A stretch of DNA of 64,000 nt from Bacillus sp. FJAT-25509 (lineage in GTDB: Bacteria; Bacillota; Bacilli; Bacillales; Bacillaceae_G): NCBI RefSeq assembly GCF_001420605.1, contig NZ_LJIZ01000005.1, positions 32,415 through 96,414 of the forward strand, in the 5' to 3' direction. Positions 45,661 through 55,152 of the stretch are shown here, piece by piece (position 1 is the first letter of the stretch; every line of letters starts with the position of its first letter). The translations under genes and the position numbers were made by a program. The notes below the pieces were generated by a model. The model had not been told where the DNA came from, searched no databases, and was given only the letters and a program-made list of their open reading frames with translations.

Positions 45661-47343
45661 ATGAGTACTTCACATTTTGCATATTGGCCAAAAAGGGTTT
45701 CTAAATCTTTAACTTTACCTGAGACAACACTCTACGATAATTTAGTCGTTTCGGCAAAAAGATATCCAAATAAAACTGCAATAGAGTATTATGGCGCTTC
45801 AAAAACGTATAAGCAACTTCTTGAAGAGGTTGATCATTTAGCGGGGTATCTTGAGCACAGGTTAGAAATATCCCCAGGTGAACGCGTAATGCTTTATATG
45901 CAAAACTCACCACAATATGTCATCGCTTTTTATGCAATATTAAGAGTAAGAGGAATTGTAGTACCAATTAACCCGATGAACACCACTGATGAACTTGAAT
46001 TTTACATAAATGATTGTGAAGTTAAAACTGCAATCATTGGCCAAGAACTATCCCCTCAAATTGAACCTTTACAAGCTACAACTGGATTAGAGAATTTAGT
46101 AGTTGCAGTCTACTCTGAATACTTACCATCAATTCCTTTAGTTTCCGATTTAGCGGCTGAAATAACTGAGTCAAAGAAAATTTATCAAAGCGAAAATATA
46201 TTTTATTGGGAAGATGCTATACAAACACAGTTCATCCCATCACTATATGAAGGTACTTCAGAAGATGTTGCAGTTCTTCCTTATACTTCAGGAACAACAG
46301 GTTTACCAAAAGGCTGTATACACACACATAAAACGGTACAAGCAAATGTAGTAGGATCTGCCGTTTGGATGAATATTTCTGCAAATGCCGTTAGCTTTTC
46401 AACCTTACCTCTATTCCATGTAACAGGAATGGTTCATGGAATGCATACACCGATTCTTACCGGTTCAAGTATGGTATTGCTAACGAGATGGAATCGAAAC
46501 CATGCATGCAAACTGATTGAAAACTATCAATGTACCCATTGGGTAAATATTAGTACAATGCTAATCGACTTTTTAGCAAATCCGGTTTTAAATACAGATG
46601 ATATAAACTCTCTTGTAAATATTGCAGGTGGTGGGGCACCTCTTCCGGAAGCAGTAGGTGAGCAGCTATTCCAATTAACAGGTTTAAAGTTCGTAGAAGG
46701 CTATGGTTTATCAGAAACAATTGCTCAGACACATTTTAATCCGCCAGATCGACCAAAACTTCAATGTCTTGGAATTCCATCATTTGATGTAGATGCCAGA
46801 ATTATCGAGCCAATTACAATGAAACAGTTAGGTGTTGGTGAGGTTGGTGAGATCGTTGTTAATGGACCACAAGTATTTAAAGGCTACTTTAACCGACCAG
46901 AAGAAACAAATGACGCCTTTGTTGAAATAGACGGAAAACTATTTTTCCGTACAGGAGATATCGGGCGGTTTGATGATGAAGGGTACTATTTTATCGTTGA
47001 TCGTGTTAAAAGGATGATTAACGCGTCAGGTTTTAAAGTGTGGCCAACCGAAGTGGAAAATCTACTATATAAACATCCAGCCATTCAACAAGCTTGTGTT
47101 GTTAGTAAGCCTGATGAAAAAAGGGGTGAAACAGTAAAGGCATATGTGATCCTAAATCCTAATTATTTAGGCAAAGTAAGTGAGGATGACATTATTGATT
47201 GGTCAAAAGAGCATATGGCTAACTACAAATATCCGAGATATGTCGAATTTATTGATAAATTACCAACTACTGCAAGTGGAAAAATTTTATGGAGGACTCT
47301 TCAGGAAACAGAATGGAGTAAAGTTGAACAATTTAAAGAGTGA
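45661..47343 (+). CDS. Acyl-CoA synthetase (AMP-binding, long/medium-chain fatty acid CoA ligase)
   Basis: 560 aa adenylate-forming ligase that activates a carboxylic acid, probably a fatty acid, to its CoA thioester via an acyl-AMP. P-loop-like motif YTSGTTGLPKG (208-218), A5 region EGYGLSETIAQTHFNP, A7/A8 motifs FFRTGDIGRFDDEGYYFIVDRVKRMI, and A10 TASGKILWRTL with the catalytic Lys. Long-chain specificity is a family guess. Monocistronic; upstream cre suggests repression in glucose, consistent with fatty-acid catabolism. Confidence 0.87.
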   Translation: MSTSHFAYWPKRVSKSLTLPETTLYDNLVVSAKRYPNKTAIEYYGASKTYKQLLEEVDHLAGYLEHRLEISPGERVMLYMQNSPQYVIAFYAILRVRGIVVPINPMNTTDELEFYINDCEVKTAIIGQELSPQIEPLQATTGLENLVVAVYSEYLPSIPLVSDLAAEITESKKIYQSENIFYWEDAIQTQFIPSLYEGTSEDVAVLPYTSGTTGLPKGCIHTHKTVQANVVGSAVWMNISANAVSFSTLPLFHVTGMVHGMHTPILTGSSMVLLTRWNRNHACKLIENYQCTHWVNISTMLIDFLANPVLNTDDINSLVNIAGGGAPLPEAVGEQLFQLTGLKFVEGYGLSETIAQTHFNPPDRPKLQCLGIPSFDVDARIIEPITMKQLGVGEVGEIVVNGPQVFKGYFNRPEETNDAFVEIDGKLFFRTGDIGRFDDEGYYFIVDRVKRMINASGFKVWPTEVENLLYKHPAIQQACVVSKPDEKRGETVKAYVILNPNYLGKVSEDDIIDWSKEHMANYKYPRYVEFIDKLPTTASGKILWRTLQETEWSKVEQFKE

Positions 47344-47394
47344 GAAACGTCAAAAATTCGGAAAAAGGGTAAATGAATAGTAAATAAGAAAATG

Positions 47395-47437
47395 AAAAGG
47401 GAAGCCTCAACATCATATGTTTAGGTTCCCTTTTTTC
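47395..47437 (+). terminator. Intrinsic terminator after the acyl-CoA ligase
   Basis: Stem AAAAGGGAAGCCT / AGGTTCCCTTTT (with a bulge) and six T. A Fur-like ATTATCATTATC occurs downstream at 47459-47470, of doubtful meaning. Confidence 0.8.
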
Positions 47438-47594
47438 GTGTTGATTTTTATTTAACTAATTATCATTATCGAAACATTGCCCTTAATCGATCTGGTAGTT
47501 CTTACTAGAAAGTTGTTTTTAATATTCAGACTAATGCTAAATATAGTATGATGAATTTTAAAGAAAACCCTTACATTAACTTACTACTGAAAAG

Positions 47595-49355
47595 GTGATT
47601 ACAATCGTAAAAATAAGATTACAGTTAAGAAAATTAAACACTTTACGAAATCAGATATTGGCTGTCTTCTTGATTGTTATGGTGATTGTTTTATCCATTG
47701 TATCCATTATGGTATATAACCAAGTTGGAACTTTAATGAAAGATACAACAGAGAAGCAAATCAAACAAACAGCCGTAGAAGCTAATGGAAGAATGGAAAC
47801 CTTGTATAAGCAAATTGACACTTTATCAAATCAATTAATGACAAATGAGACGGTTCAACAGATATTACTCGGATTGAAAAACGGAGAAAGTGTTGATTTT
47901 GCCAAAAGACAATCATTAATTAGAGTAATAAATAACTCTTTAGCTTACTCAAATGGAATCTCTTCTTTTGAGCTATATTCTTCGGAAGGAAATCGTATTT
48001 TTCCATTCGGTGAAAAAAGTATATCTAGTGTAATCGATGAGAAATGGGTAAAGGAAGCAGAAGCCGAGAAAGGAAGATTAGTGTGGGTAGGGAAAGATCC
48101 TAAAAATAGTAACTATTCTTATGCAATAAGAAGGGTAAGTTTAATGGATCGATGGTTTTCAAACGGAGGATATTTAGTAGTAAGAATTCTTAATAGTTAC
48201 TTTCAGGTTGAAGAAAGTAATTTATCTCCTGGGGAGAAGGATTACATGATGCTTCTTGACAGGGACTTAACACCGATAACAGATAATTATGGCATTAATA
48301 TTCAAAAGTTTCTATCAGAAGGATACGAATCGATAAAGTTAAATAAAAAACATTATATGATTGTTACACAACCATCTACAAAAACAGGCTGGACCCTTGT
48401 TATTTTAAAACCTACAAGCTTTTTAAATGAGGCAGTAACACCGGTAAGAAAAGCGACTCTTTTATCTGGTGCGATTGGATTTATCATTTTTGTCGTGTCA
48501 TCAATTATTCTAGCAACAATGATTACTAGACCAATAAAAAAACTTACAAATACAATGAAGAATGCGAAAATGGATGAGCTGAAAATTAACAAGGAAAGCG
48601 CAGCTTCATTAGAAATTATTGAATTAAATAGAACGTATAACCAGATGGTAGAAAATACGAATCATTTAATACAGGTCGTATATGAAAAAGAATTACTACG
48701 TAGTCAAACTGAGTTGAAGGCGCTACAAGCCCAAATTGATCCGCACTTCCTTTATAATACGCTAAATGCACTTTACTGGTCTTTAGATGATAGGGGTGAG
48801 GAGGATTTAGCTGAAATAGTGATAGCAATGTCAGGATTATTTCGCTATACAATCGGCAATGCAAACAGTAGTGAATGGGTAACTATACAAGCTGCTCTCG
48901 ACCAAATTGAACGTTATTTACAGATTATGAAAATGAGATTAGGAGAAAGGTTACTATGGGAGATATCTGTTGAGCCAAATCTACTAACTATTAAAATCCC
49001 AAAATTACTAATCCAACCTTTAGTTGAGAACGCCATCATGCATGGTATTGAAAGTAGTCGGGAACAAGGGATTGTTTTAGTTAAGATTAAAAGGATTAAT
49101 GATTCATCTAATTTATTAGTGACTGTTCAGGACAATGGACCGGGGATTAATAGAGAAACTCTTAATGCCCTTAATCTAGCAATTAAAAATGATAATGTAT
49201 CATCCTTTAAGGGGATGGGTATGGCGCTTACTAATGTAAATAAAAGAATTAAATTATATTACGAGGGATATGACTTAAGTGGTCTTCGTTTAGAAAGTGA
49301 GATTGGCAAAGGTACAACTGTATTATTCGAAGTTCCAGACAAAGGTGGGGAATAA
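47595..49355 (+). CDS. YesM/XynD-type sensor histidine kinase
   Basis: 586 aa. N-terminal helix (about 20-40: ILAVFLIVMVIVLSIVSIMVY), extracellular dCache-like sensor domain (about 45-290), second helix (about 297-318: GAIGFIIFVVSSIILATMI), HAMP, then the His_kinase domain with ALQAQIDPHFLYNTLNALYW (phospho-His in PHFLYN) and the HATPase motifs LVENAIMHGIE and DNGPGINRE. These are hallmarks of the YesM family, usually sensing sugars through binding proteins. GTG start; its ribosome site is poor (AAAGGTG overlaps it), so weak translation is possible. Stop is 1 base before the regulator's start. Confidence 0.88.
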   Translation: MITIVKIRLQLRKLNTLRNQILAVFLIVMVIVLSIVSIMVYNQVGTLMKDTTEKQIKQTAVEANGRMETLYKQIDTLSNQLMTNETVQQILLGLKNGESVDFAKRQSLIRVINNSLAYSNGISSFELYSSEGNRIFPFGEKSISSVIDEKWVKEAEAEKGRLVWVGKDPKNSNYSYAIRRVSLMDRWFSNGGYLVVRILNSYFQVEESNLSPGEKDYMMLLDRDLTPITDNYGINIQKFLSEGYESIKLNKKHYMIVTQPSTKTGWTLVILKPTSFLNEAVTPVRKATLLSGAIGFIIFVVSSIILATMITRPIKKLTNTMKNAKMDELKINKESAASLEIIELNRTYNQMVENTNHLIQVVYEKELLRSQTELKALQAQIDPHFLYNTLNALYWSLDDRGEEDLAEIVIAMSGLFRYTIGNANSSEWVTIQAALDQIERYLQIMKMRLGERLLWEISVEPNLLTIKIPKLLIQPLVENAIMHGIESSREQGIVLVKIKRINDSSNLLVTVQDNGPGINRETLNALNLAIKNDNVSSFKGMGMALTNVNKRIKLYYEGYDLSGLRLESEIGKGTTVLFEVPDKGGE

Positions 49356-49356
49356 T

Positions 49357-50151
49357 TTGGATACAAAAACAATTCTAATTGTTGATGATGAACAAGCGAC
49401 TAGACAAGGTTTAAAAAAAACATTAGAGAAATGGTCAAATGGTAAATTTGAAATTCTTAGTGCGGCAAATGGTCAAGAAACATTTGAACAGATGAGCAGA
49501 ACAAAAATTCATCTATTAGTAACTGATATTTGTATGCCTGAAATGAATGGTTTAGAGCTCTTAAAAAACCTAAAGGATAAAGGCCATAAGTTTGTTTCAA
49601 TTATTATTTCTGGACATCCTGACTTTGAATATGCCCAGGAGGCTATTCGTCTAGGCGTTGTAAATTATTTATTAAAACCGGTAAGTAAACAAAAATTAAT
49701 TGAGGCTATTGAGCAAGCGCTTGAAAAGGAAGCAAATATTGAACGGATTGAATATATGGAAAAAGTGACTGATCAAAAATTATTAAAACTAGATCAAGTT
49801 TCTAATCGCTCTAACTCAATTAACGGAGCAAAGACCTTTATTAATGAAAATATTAGCAACCAAATTTCATTAAAAGAAGTTGCGGAAGCGGTACATCTAA
49901 ATGCTAGCTATTTTAGTGTGTTATTTAAAGAGCAAGTGGGGTTAACATTTAGTGAGTATTTGACTAGAAAAAGGTTGCAAATTGCAAAAAATCGACTACT
50001 GACAACAGATTTGCAAATTGAAGAAATTGCACTAGAAGTAGGCTATCAGACGGCTAAATATTTCATTAAGATCTTTAAGGATTACGAGGGTATTACCCCT
50101 AGTAAATTTAGAAAAGTGTCAGAACTTGATGATTCCCTAATCCAAAAATAG
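49357..50151 (+). CDS. YesN/XynC-type response regulator with AraC output domain
   Basis: 264 aa. Receiver domain 1-120: ILIVDDEQATRQG, phospho-Asp in LVTDICMPEMNG (near 57), ISGHPDFEYAQEA, NYLLKPVSK. C-terminal AraC-type double helix-turn-helix (about 160-260): ISLKEVAEAVHLNASYFSVLFKEQ and IEEIALEVGYQTAKYFIKIFKDYEGITPSKFR. TTG 49357 chosen because AAAGGTGGGG lies just upstream; the longer frame would reach into the kinase gene. It is probably the activator of the xylose/xylo-oligosaccharide genes that follow (like XynC in Geobacillus). Confidence 0.88.
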   Translation: MDTKTILIVDDEQATRQGLKKTLEKWSNGKFEILSAANGQETFEQMSRTKIHLLVTDICMPEMNGLELLKNLKDKGHKFVSIIISGHPDFEYAQEAIRLGVVNYLLKPVSKQKLIEAIEQALEKEANIERIEYMEKVTDQKLLKLDQVSNRSNSINGAKTFINENISNQISLKEVAEAVHLNASYFSVLFKEQVGLTFSEYLTRKRLQIAKNRLLTTDLQIEEIALEVGYQTAKYFIKIFKDYEGITPSKFRKVSELDDSLIQK

Positions 50152-50167
50152 TGGAATTTTATCCAAT

Positions 50168-50195
50168 CGTGGTTACCTTACCGCGGTTTTTTTTT
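50168..50195 (+). terminator. Short intrinsic terminator after the regulator
   Basis: Stem CGTGGT / ACCGCG (one G-U) with a TACCTT loop and nine T. Separates the two-component genes from the ABC importer, which then needs its own promoter. Confidence 0.6.
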
Positions 50196-50245
50196 AGTGC
50201 TAGAATTTACTTGTAACGAAAAATTCAAAAAAATGGGGGTTTGAC

Positions 50246-51553
50246 ATGTTTAAGAAAGCATCTTCATTAATGCTAGCACTAGTTCTTATACTGATGGTGA
50301 CTTTAACTGGCTGTGGTAAATCTAATAACGCGTCAACTGAAAGCGGTTCCAAAAAGGTAATTAAATTTATGCATCTTTGGCCAGCTGGAAGTTCTAAGCA
50401 ACAAAACTTAATTGTATCTGACATTATAAAGCAGTATGAGGCTGAACATAAGGATGTAAAAATCGAAGTAGAGGTTCTTGAAAATGAGCAATACAAGAAT
50501 AAGATTAAAGTTCTTTCTTCTTCTAACGAACTTCCTGACGTTGGGTTTACATGGGCAGCAGGATATATGAAACCATTTGTAAAAGGTGGCCTTTTCGCTG
50601 ATTTAGATGATGTGTTAAATAACGGATTAAAGGATTCTTTTGTAAGCGGAACAACAGAAGCATATGCAATCGATGGTAAAACATATGGATTACCTCTAGA
50701 ACTAAACATAGCTCCAATTTATTACAATAAAGCAATTTTTGAAAAATATAATCTTCAAGTACCACAAACTTATAGCGAATTCCAAAATGTTGTTAAAACA
50801 CTTGCTAAAAATGGAGTTGCTCCAATCGCTTTAGGAAATAAAGATCGTTGGACAGGTTCACTTTGGTATATGTATTTAGCGGACAGAATTGGTGGAGCTG
50901 ATGTATTAAATAAAGCAATTAACCGTACAGGAACATTCGAAGATCCTGCACTTGTTTCAGCGGCATCAGAAGTTCAAAATCTAGTTAAAGAAAATGCATT
51001 TAATAAAGGCTTTAATGGGTTATCAAATGATGAGGGAAAATCTGAATTCTTAAATGGAAATGCAGCTATGTACTTAATGGGAACATGGGAGCTTCCAAAC
51101 TTTACGACAAATGAAGAAATTCCAAAAGACTTCCGAGACAATGTAGGTTTCTTTAAATTCCCTACATATGAGGGTGGAAAAGGAAATATTAATAGCTGGG
51201 TTGGTGGTCCTGGAGTAGGTTTATTCGTAGCTGAACATTCAAAAGTTAAAGCTGAAGCTAAAGACTTTGTTAAATTTTTTGTAGAGAAGTGGGGAGAGCA
51301 ATCGGTTGAAAAAGCGGGTGTAATCCCAGCGACTAAGGTTGATACTTCAAAAGTAAATTTACCACCGTTATATATTGATGTGTTAAATGAATTAAATAAA
51401 GCTAGCAACTTAACATTATTTGCTGACGTTCAAATGAGTGCTTCTGTGGCTGAAACTCACTTAAACTTAATCCAATCTTTATTTGGAAATGAAGTAAAAC
51501 CAAAAGATTTTGCTAAACAACATGAAGAAGCTTTAAAGGCAGAAGATAAATAA
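50246..51553 (+). CDS. Sugar (xylo-oligosaccharide/xylose) ABC binding lipoprotein
   Basis: 435-aa family 1 solute-binding protein. Lipoprotein signal MFKKASSLMLALVLILMVTL with lipobox LTGC (Cys about 23), then KSNNASTESGSKK. Family features: KFMHLWPAGSSKQQNLIVSDI, ELPDVGFTWAAGYMKPF, TYGLPLELNIAPIYYNKAIFEKYN and MYLMGTWELPNF. Context (xylA, xylB, GH43 xylosidase) suggests xylo-oligosaccharides. GGGGG lies 9 bases before ATG. A hairpin follows the stop, as in the amino-sugar importer. Confidence 0.87.
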   Translation: MFKKASSLMLALVLILMVTLTGCGKSNNASTESGSKKVIKFMHLWPAGSSKQQNLIVSDIIKQYEAEHKDVKIEVEVLENEQYKNKIKVLSSSNELPDVGFTWAAGYMKPFVKGGLFADLDDVLNNGLKDSFVSGTTEAYAIDGKTYGLPLELNIAPIYYNKAIFEKYNLQVPQTYSEFQNVVKTLAKNGVAPIALGNKDRWTGSLWYMYLADRIGGADVLNKAINRTGTFEDPALVSAASEVQNLVKENAFNKGFNGLSNDEGKSEFLNGNAAMYLMGTWELPNFTTNEEIPKDFRDNVGFFKFPTYEGGKGNINSWVGGPGVGLFVAEHSKVKAEAKDFVKFFVEKWGEQSVEKAGVIPATKVDTSKVNLPPLYIDVLNELNKASNLTLFADVQMSASVAETHLNLIQSLFGNEVKPKDFAKQHEEALKAEDK

Positions 51554-51572
51554 ATTCTGATGTACTAAAGAA

Positions 51573-51610
51573 AAGGGCATATGGATTCATTATAATATGC
51601 CCTTGATTTT
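51573..51610 (+). terminator. Intercistronic hairpin after the binding-protein gene
   Basis: Stem AAGGGCATAT / ATATGCCCTT with a 12-nt loop and a T-rich tail (GATTTTT). Likely a partial terminator or mRNA-protecting structure. Confidence 0.65.
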
Positions 51611-51638
51611 TAAATATAGGGGAAGGAGTTGAATCGAA

Positions 51639-52514
51639 GTGAATAAAGCTATGTCAAATAAAAAAATAATTGCCTTGTATATTACACCAGCTCTCTTTCT
51701 GATCCTTGCTTTGATTTACGTTCCAATCGTACAAACTGGATACTTTGGCTTAATGAAATGGAATGGAATTGGGGAAAAGGAATTCATAGGTTTAAAGAAT
51801 TACTCCCACTTATTACATGATCCTCTATTTTGGAAAAGTGCTTTCCACTCCTTTTTATTAGCAGTATTTTCGGCAGTTAGTTTAATTGGTTACTTGTTTA
51901 TCTCATTTATACTTGCCGGAAAAATTAAAGGTGCAGACCTTCTTAGAAAAATATATCTTATTCCAATGCTGCTTGCTTCTGTTGCAATTGCCCAGCTTTG
52001 GCTTAAAATTTATCATCCTACTAACGGTATTCTAAATAGCTTACTTGTTTCTCTAGGAGTTAATAATCCACCAGCCTGGTTAGCAGAAACAAACTTAGCT
52101 TTATATGCGATTATTATTCCGATTATTTGGCAGTACGCTGGTTTTTATATTCTGATTTACTATGCAGCACTTAAAAATATTCCAGACTCTCTAATCGAGG
52201 CTGCAAGAATTGACGGGGCAACACCAATTCAAATTGCACTAAAAATAAAATTACCATTAATAATGAATGTTGTTAAAGTAACGATTGTTCTTGCTGTTGT
52301 TGGGTCACTTAAATATTTTGACTTAATTTATGTTATGACAGGTGGAGGTCCTAATGGTTCAAGTGAAGTAATGGCTTCCTACATGTATCAGAAAGCATTT
52401 AAAGGTTTTGACTTTGGTTATGCAAGTGCAATTGGATTTTTCTTATTAGTTATTTGTTTAATAGTTACTTGGATTATTCGCAAATTTACAGAATCAAATG
52501 ATGACATTTACTAA
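51639..52514 (+). CDS. Sugar ABC transporter permease (first subunit)
   Basis: 291 aa with six predicted membrane helices (first at IIALYITPALFLILALIYVPIV). EAA loop: IPDSLIEAARIDGATPIQIALKIKLPLI. GTG start at 51639 with AAGGAG upstream. Works with the following permease; an ATPase gene is missing from the locus, as in the 24-26 kb importer. Confidence 0.88.
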   Translation: MNKAMSNKKIIALYITPALFLILALIYVPIVQTGYFGLMKWNGIGEKEFIGLKNYSHLLHDPLFWKSAFHSFLLAVFSAVSLIGYLFISFILAGKIKGADLLRKIYLIPMLLASVAIAQLWLKIYHPTNGILNSLLVSLGVNNPPAWLAETNLALYAIIIPIIWQYAGFYILIYYAALKNIPDSLIEAARIDGATPIQIALKIKLPLIMNVVKVTIVLAVVGSLKYFDLIYVMTGGGPNGSSEVMASYMYQKAFKGFDFGYASAIGFFLLVICLIVTWIIRKFTESNDDIY

Positions 52515-52532
52515 ATGAAAGGGGGATTTTAG

Positions 52533-53432
52533 GTGGATACGGTAAGAGCTACAGGATCTCAAGCTATTGTAACTGAAAAGAAAACTGACCGTAGCAAGAA
52601 TAGTATTTTTAGTAAAATTGCTTACGGATTTATGTATCTTTTCCTTATAATCGTAGCGATTTTTCAAATATTTCCGATCATATGGCTATTTCTTTTTTCA
52701 TTAAAAAATAACCAAGAAGTTTTCAATATGTCACCTTTTTCTTTACCTGAAAGCCCAAAGTGGGAGAATTATACGAAAGTTTGGACTGAAGGAAACATTA
52801 GTCAATATTTCTTTAACAGTGTAACTTATACGATCGCTGCCGTTATTTTAACGGTTGTATTAGCAAGTATGGTAACCTTCGCAATTACAAGAATGAATTG
52901 GAAAGCAAGTAAATGGGTATTGGGATTATTTATGGTAGGTTTAATGATTCCAGTCCATTCAACATTAATTCCTTTATTTAATACTTTTACAAAAATAAAT
53001 TTGATTGATAATCCACTCTCGGTAATCCTTACTTACACAGCTTTTAACTTACCTATTACGATCATGATTTTAATTGGTTTTTATGAAGCTCTACCTAGAG
53101 AGGTAGAAGAAGCAGCGATTATGGACGGGGCATCAATTAACCATATCTTTTTTAAAATTACTTTACCAATGACATCACCAGTAATTGCTACAGCAGCAAT
53201 TATTAATATGATTTACAACTGGAATGAGTTTGTCTTCGTTAATACATTTATTAGTTCAGATCAATTTAAAACACTAACAGTAGGTATTCAAAACTTTATT
53301 GGGCAGTATACGACTGATTGGGGAGCAATCGGAGCTACGTTAGTTATTAGTATTCTGCCAATCCTCATTGCCTTCTTAATATTAAGTAATCGAATTGTAG
53401 AAGGAATTGCTTCTGGGTCAGTAAAAGGTTAA
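52533..53432 (+). CDS. Sugar ABC transporter permease (second subunit)
   Basis: 299 aa with six predicted membrane helices after a charged N-terminus (TEKKTDRSKNS). EAA loop: LPREVEEAAIMDGASINHIFFKITLPMTSP. C-terminal LSNRIVEGIASGSVKG is typical of MalG-type subunits. GTG start; GGGGGA upstream. Stop is 47 bases before the DUF624 gene. Confidence 0.88.
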   Translation: MDTVRATGSQAIVTEKKTDRSKNSIFSKIAYGFMYLFLIIVAIFQIFPIIWLFLFSLKNNQEVFNMSPFSLPESPKWENYTKVWTEGNISQYFFNSVTYTIAAVILTVVLASMVTFAITRMNWKASKWVLGLFMVGLMIPVHSTLIPLFNTFTKINLIDNPLSVILTYTAFNLPITIMILIGFYEALPREVEEAAIMDGASINHIFFKITLPMTSPVIATAAIINMIYNWNEFVFVNTFISSDQFKTLTVGIQNFIGQYTTDWGAIGATLVISILPILIAFLILSNRIVEGIASGSVKG

Positions 53433-53479
53433 GAGCATTAAATAACGCTATAGATGGATTCGTAAAGGAGGGTGATTAA

Positions 53480-54115
53480 ATGATACTCGGAAAAACAATG
53501 GGGAAATTGTTTACGCTATGTGAGTGGGTCATGAAATTAGCATATGTCAATCTACTATGGTTCCTCTTTACAATTGCAGGACTAGTCATATTTGGTTTTT
53601 TCCCTGCTACGGTAGCCCTTTTTACAATTGTTCGTAAATGGATCGTAAAAGAAACGGATCTCCCGATTTGGAGAACATTTCTAACGATCTTCCTGAAGGA
53701 ATTTAAAAGTTCCAATAAACTTGGTTTGGTATTCATTCTTAGCGGAATCTTCTTAGTGTTTGATGTATTTTACATTCGAACGGTCGAAGGGGTGTTCCAA
53801 TTTATATTAATCATCCCTTTATTAATCATTGCGGCAGTTTATTTAATGGTTTCCCTTTATATTTTCCCGCTATATGTACATTACGAATTTAAACTAAAAG
53901 ACTATTTAAAAAATGCATTCTTTTTAAGTGTATTTCATTTTCACATTACTTTACTAATGCTAGTTAGTCTAATCGCTATCGTATTTTTGTTACTGTATCA
54001 GCCAGGGCTAATTCCATTCTTTAGTGTTGTTTCAATTGCTTGGATTTTTATGTTCGGTGGTATGTATAGCTTTAGTCGAATAGACCAAAGACAAGGAAAG
54101 ATTAGCAAAGTCTAA
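53480..54115 (+). CDS. DUF624/YesL-family membrane protein
   Basis: 211 aa with about five membrane helices: LAYVNLLWFLFTIAGLVIFGFFPA, LGLVFILSGIFLVFDVFYI, FILIIPLLIIAAVYLMVSLYIF, ITLLMLVSLIAIVFLLLY and IPFFSVVSIAWIFMFGGMY. The segment FFPATVALFTIVRKW matches the YesL pattern. DUF624 proteins accompany YesMN and oligosaccharide ABC importers, but their task is not established. GGAGGG precedes ATG 53480. Confidence 0.82.
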   Translation: MILGKTMGKLFTLCEWVMKLAYVNLLWFLFTIAGLVIFGFFPATVALFTIVRKWIVKETDLPIWRTFLTIFLKEFKSSNKLGLVFILSGIFLVFDVFYIRTVEGVFQFILIIPLLIIAAVYLMVSLYIFPLYVHYEFKLKDYLKNAFFLSVFHFHITLLMLVSLIAIVFLLLYQPGLIPFFSVVSIAWIFMFGGMYSFSRIDQRQGKISKV

Positions 54116-54147
54116 ATGTAGAAATTATGACAGAACGGGGAATATAG

Positions 54148-55119
54148 ATGAATACTTATGCTGAGGAAATCTCTTTTTTAGATGAACCGGCGATAAAAGC
54201 AGGTAATAGTGAATTGGAGATTATCATTATTCCCGGATGGGGATCAAACTTGATTTCCATGGTTCATAAAAAATCAAATACTGAGCTACTAAGAGTCCCT
54301 CAAACGAATGAGGAGTATTTGAATAATCCAGTTCTTTACGGTACTCCAATCCTGTTCCCTCCAAATCGAATCGATCAAGGTAAGTTTAGATTTGGCAAAA
54401 GAACGTATCAGTTTGATATTAATGAAATGGACAAGCAAAATCACATTCATGGTTTTGTTCACACAAGAAAGTGGAATATCTCGAGTGTAGAAGTTAATGA
54501 GCAAACAGTGAAAATTATAACTGAGTTTGATTCAAGTAAGCACGAAGATGTAATGGCTCAATTCCCGCACCATTTTGTGATAAGGATGAGCTTTATTCTG
54601 AATGATAATTTATTTGCAAAAAGAGCCGAAGTTATTAATAAAAGTAATGAAGTTTTACCGTTTGGCTTTGGCTATCATACTAGTTTCGTATTCCCAGAAG
54701 AAACTTCAATCTTCAAGCTTCCAGTCGATAAACGTTGGAAACTAAATGATCGATTTTTACCTACTGGGGAATTAGAAGATATTGAGTACAAGTATGAATT
54801 GAGTGAAGGAATGAGCTTGTACGGGCTAGAGTTAGATGATGTTTTTCTATCTACTCCCAATGACAGTGGTCTACAGACGGCAAAAATAACGAACAAATCA
54901 ACAGGAGTTGAGATTAATTACACTGTTGATCAAAGTTTTAAGCATTGGGTCGTTTATAACAAAGATGGGAGAAGCGGCTTTTTATGCCCAGAGCCCTACA
55001 CATGGGTAACTAACGCTCCTAATCTTGAAGTAAATAGTGAATTGACTGGCTTACAAGGAATTATGCCAGATGATATGAAAGTATTGCGCACATGGATTGT
55101 TATTTCACATAAGTCATAA
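54148..55119 (+). CDS. Aldose 1-epimerase (mutarotase-like)
   Basis: 323 aa galactose-mutarotase-fold protein. Visible: IIIPGWGSNLISMVHKKS, LYGTPILFPPNRIDQGKF (R near the conserved NPPGRI-like segment), HIHGFVHTRKWNIS with the catalytic-type His, and FGYHTSFVFPE. It would interconvert alpha and beta anomers of the imported pentose before XylA. Sits in the operon between the DUF624 gene and xylA. Exact sugar unproven. Confidence 0.8.
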   Translation: MNTYAEEISFLDEPAIKAGNSELEIIIIPGWGSNLISMVHKKSNTELLRVPQTNEEYLNNPVLYGTPILFPPNRIDQGKFRFGKRTYQFDINEMDKQNHIHGFVHTRKWNISSVEVNEQTVKIITEFDSSKHEDVMAQFPHHFVIRMSFILNDNLFAKRAEVINKSNEVLPFGFGYHTSFVFPEETSIFKLPVDKRWKLNDRFLPTGELEDIEYKYELSEGMSLYGLELDDVFLSTPNDSGLQTAKITNKSTGVEINYTVDQSFKHWVVYNKDGRSGFLCPEPYTWVTNAPNLEVNSELTGLQGIMPDDMKVLRTWIVISHKS

Positions 55120-55152
55120 AATTTAAAACTACTATTTTAGGAGGAATTAAAC

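Noticed and set aside
47459..47470. Fur-box-like ATTATCATTATC before the YesM-type kinase
   Set aside because: Only a partial match in very AT-rich DNA, and the downstream genes have no iron connection.
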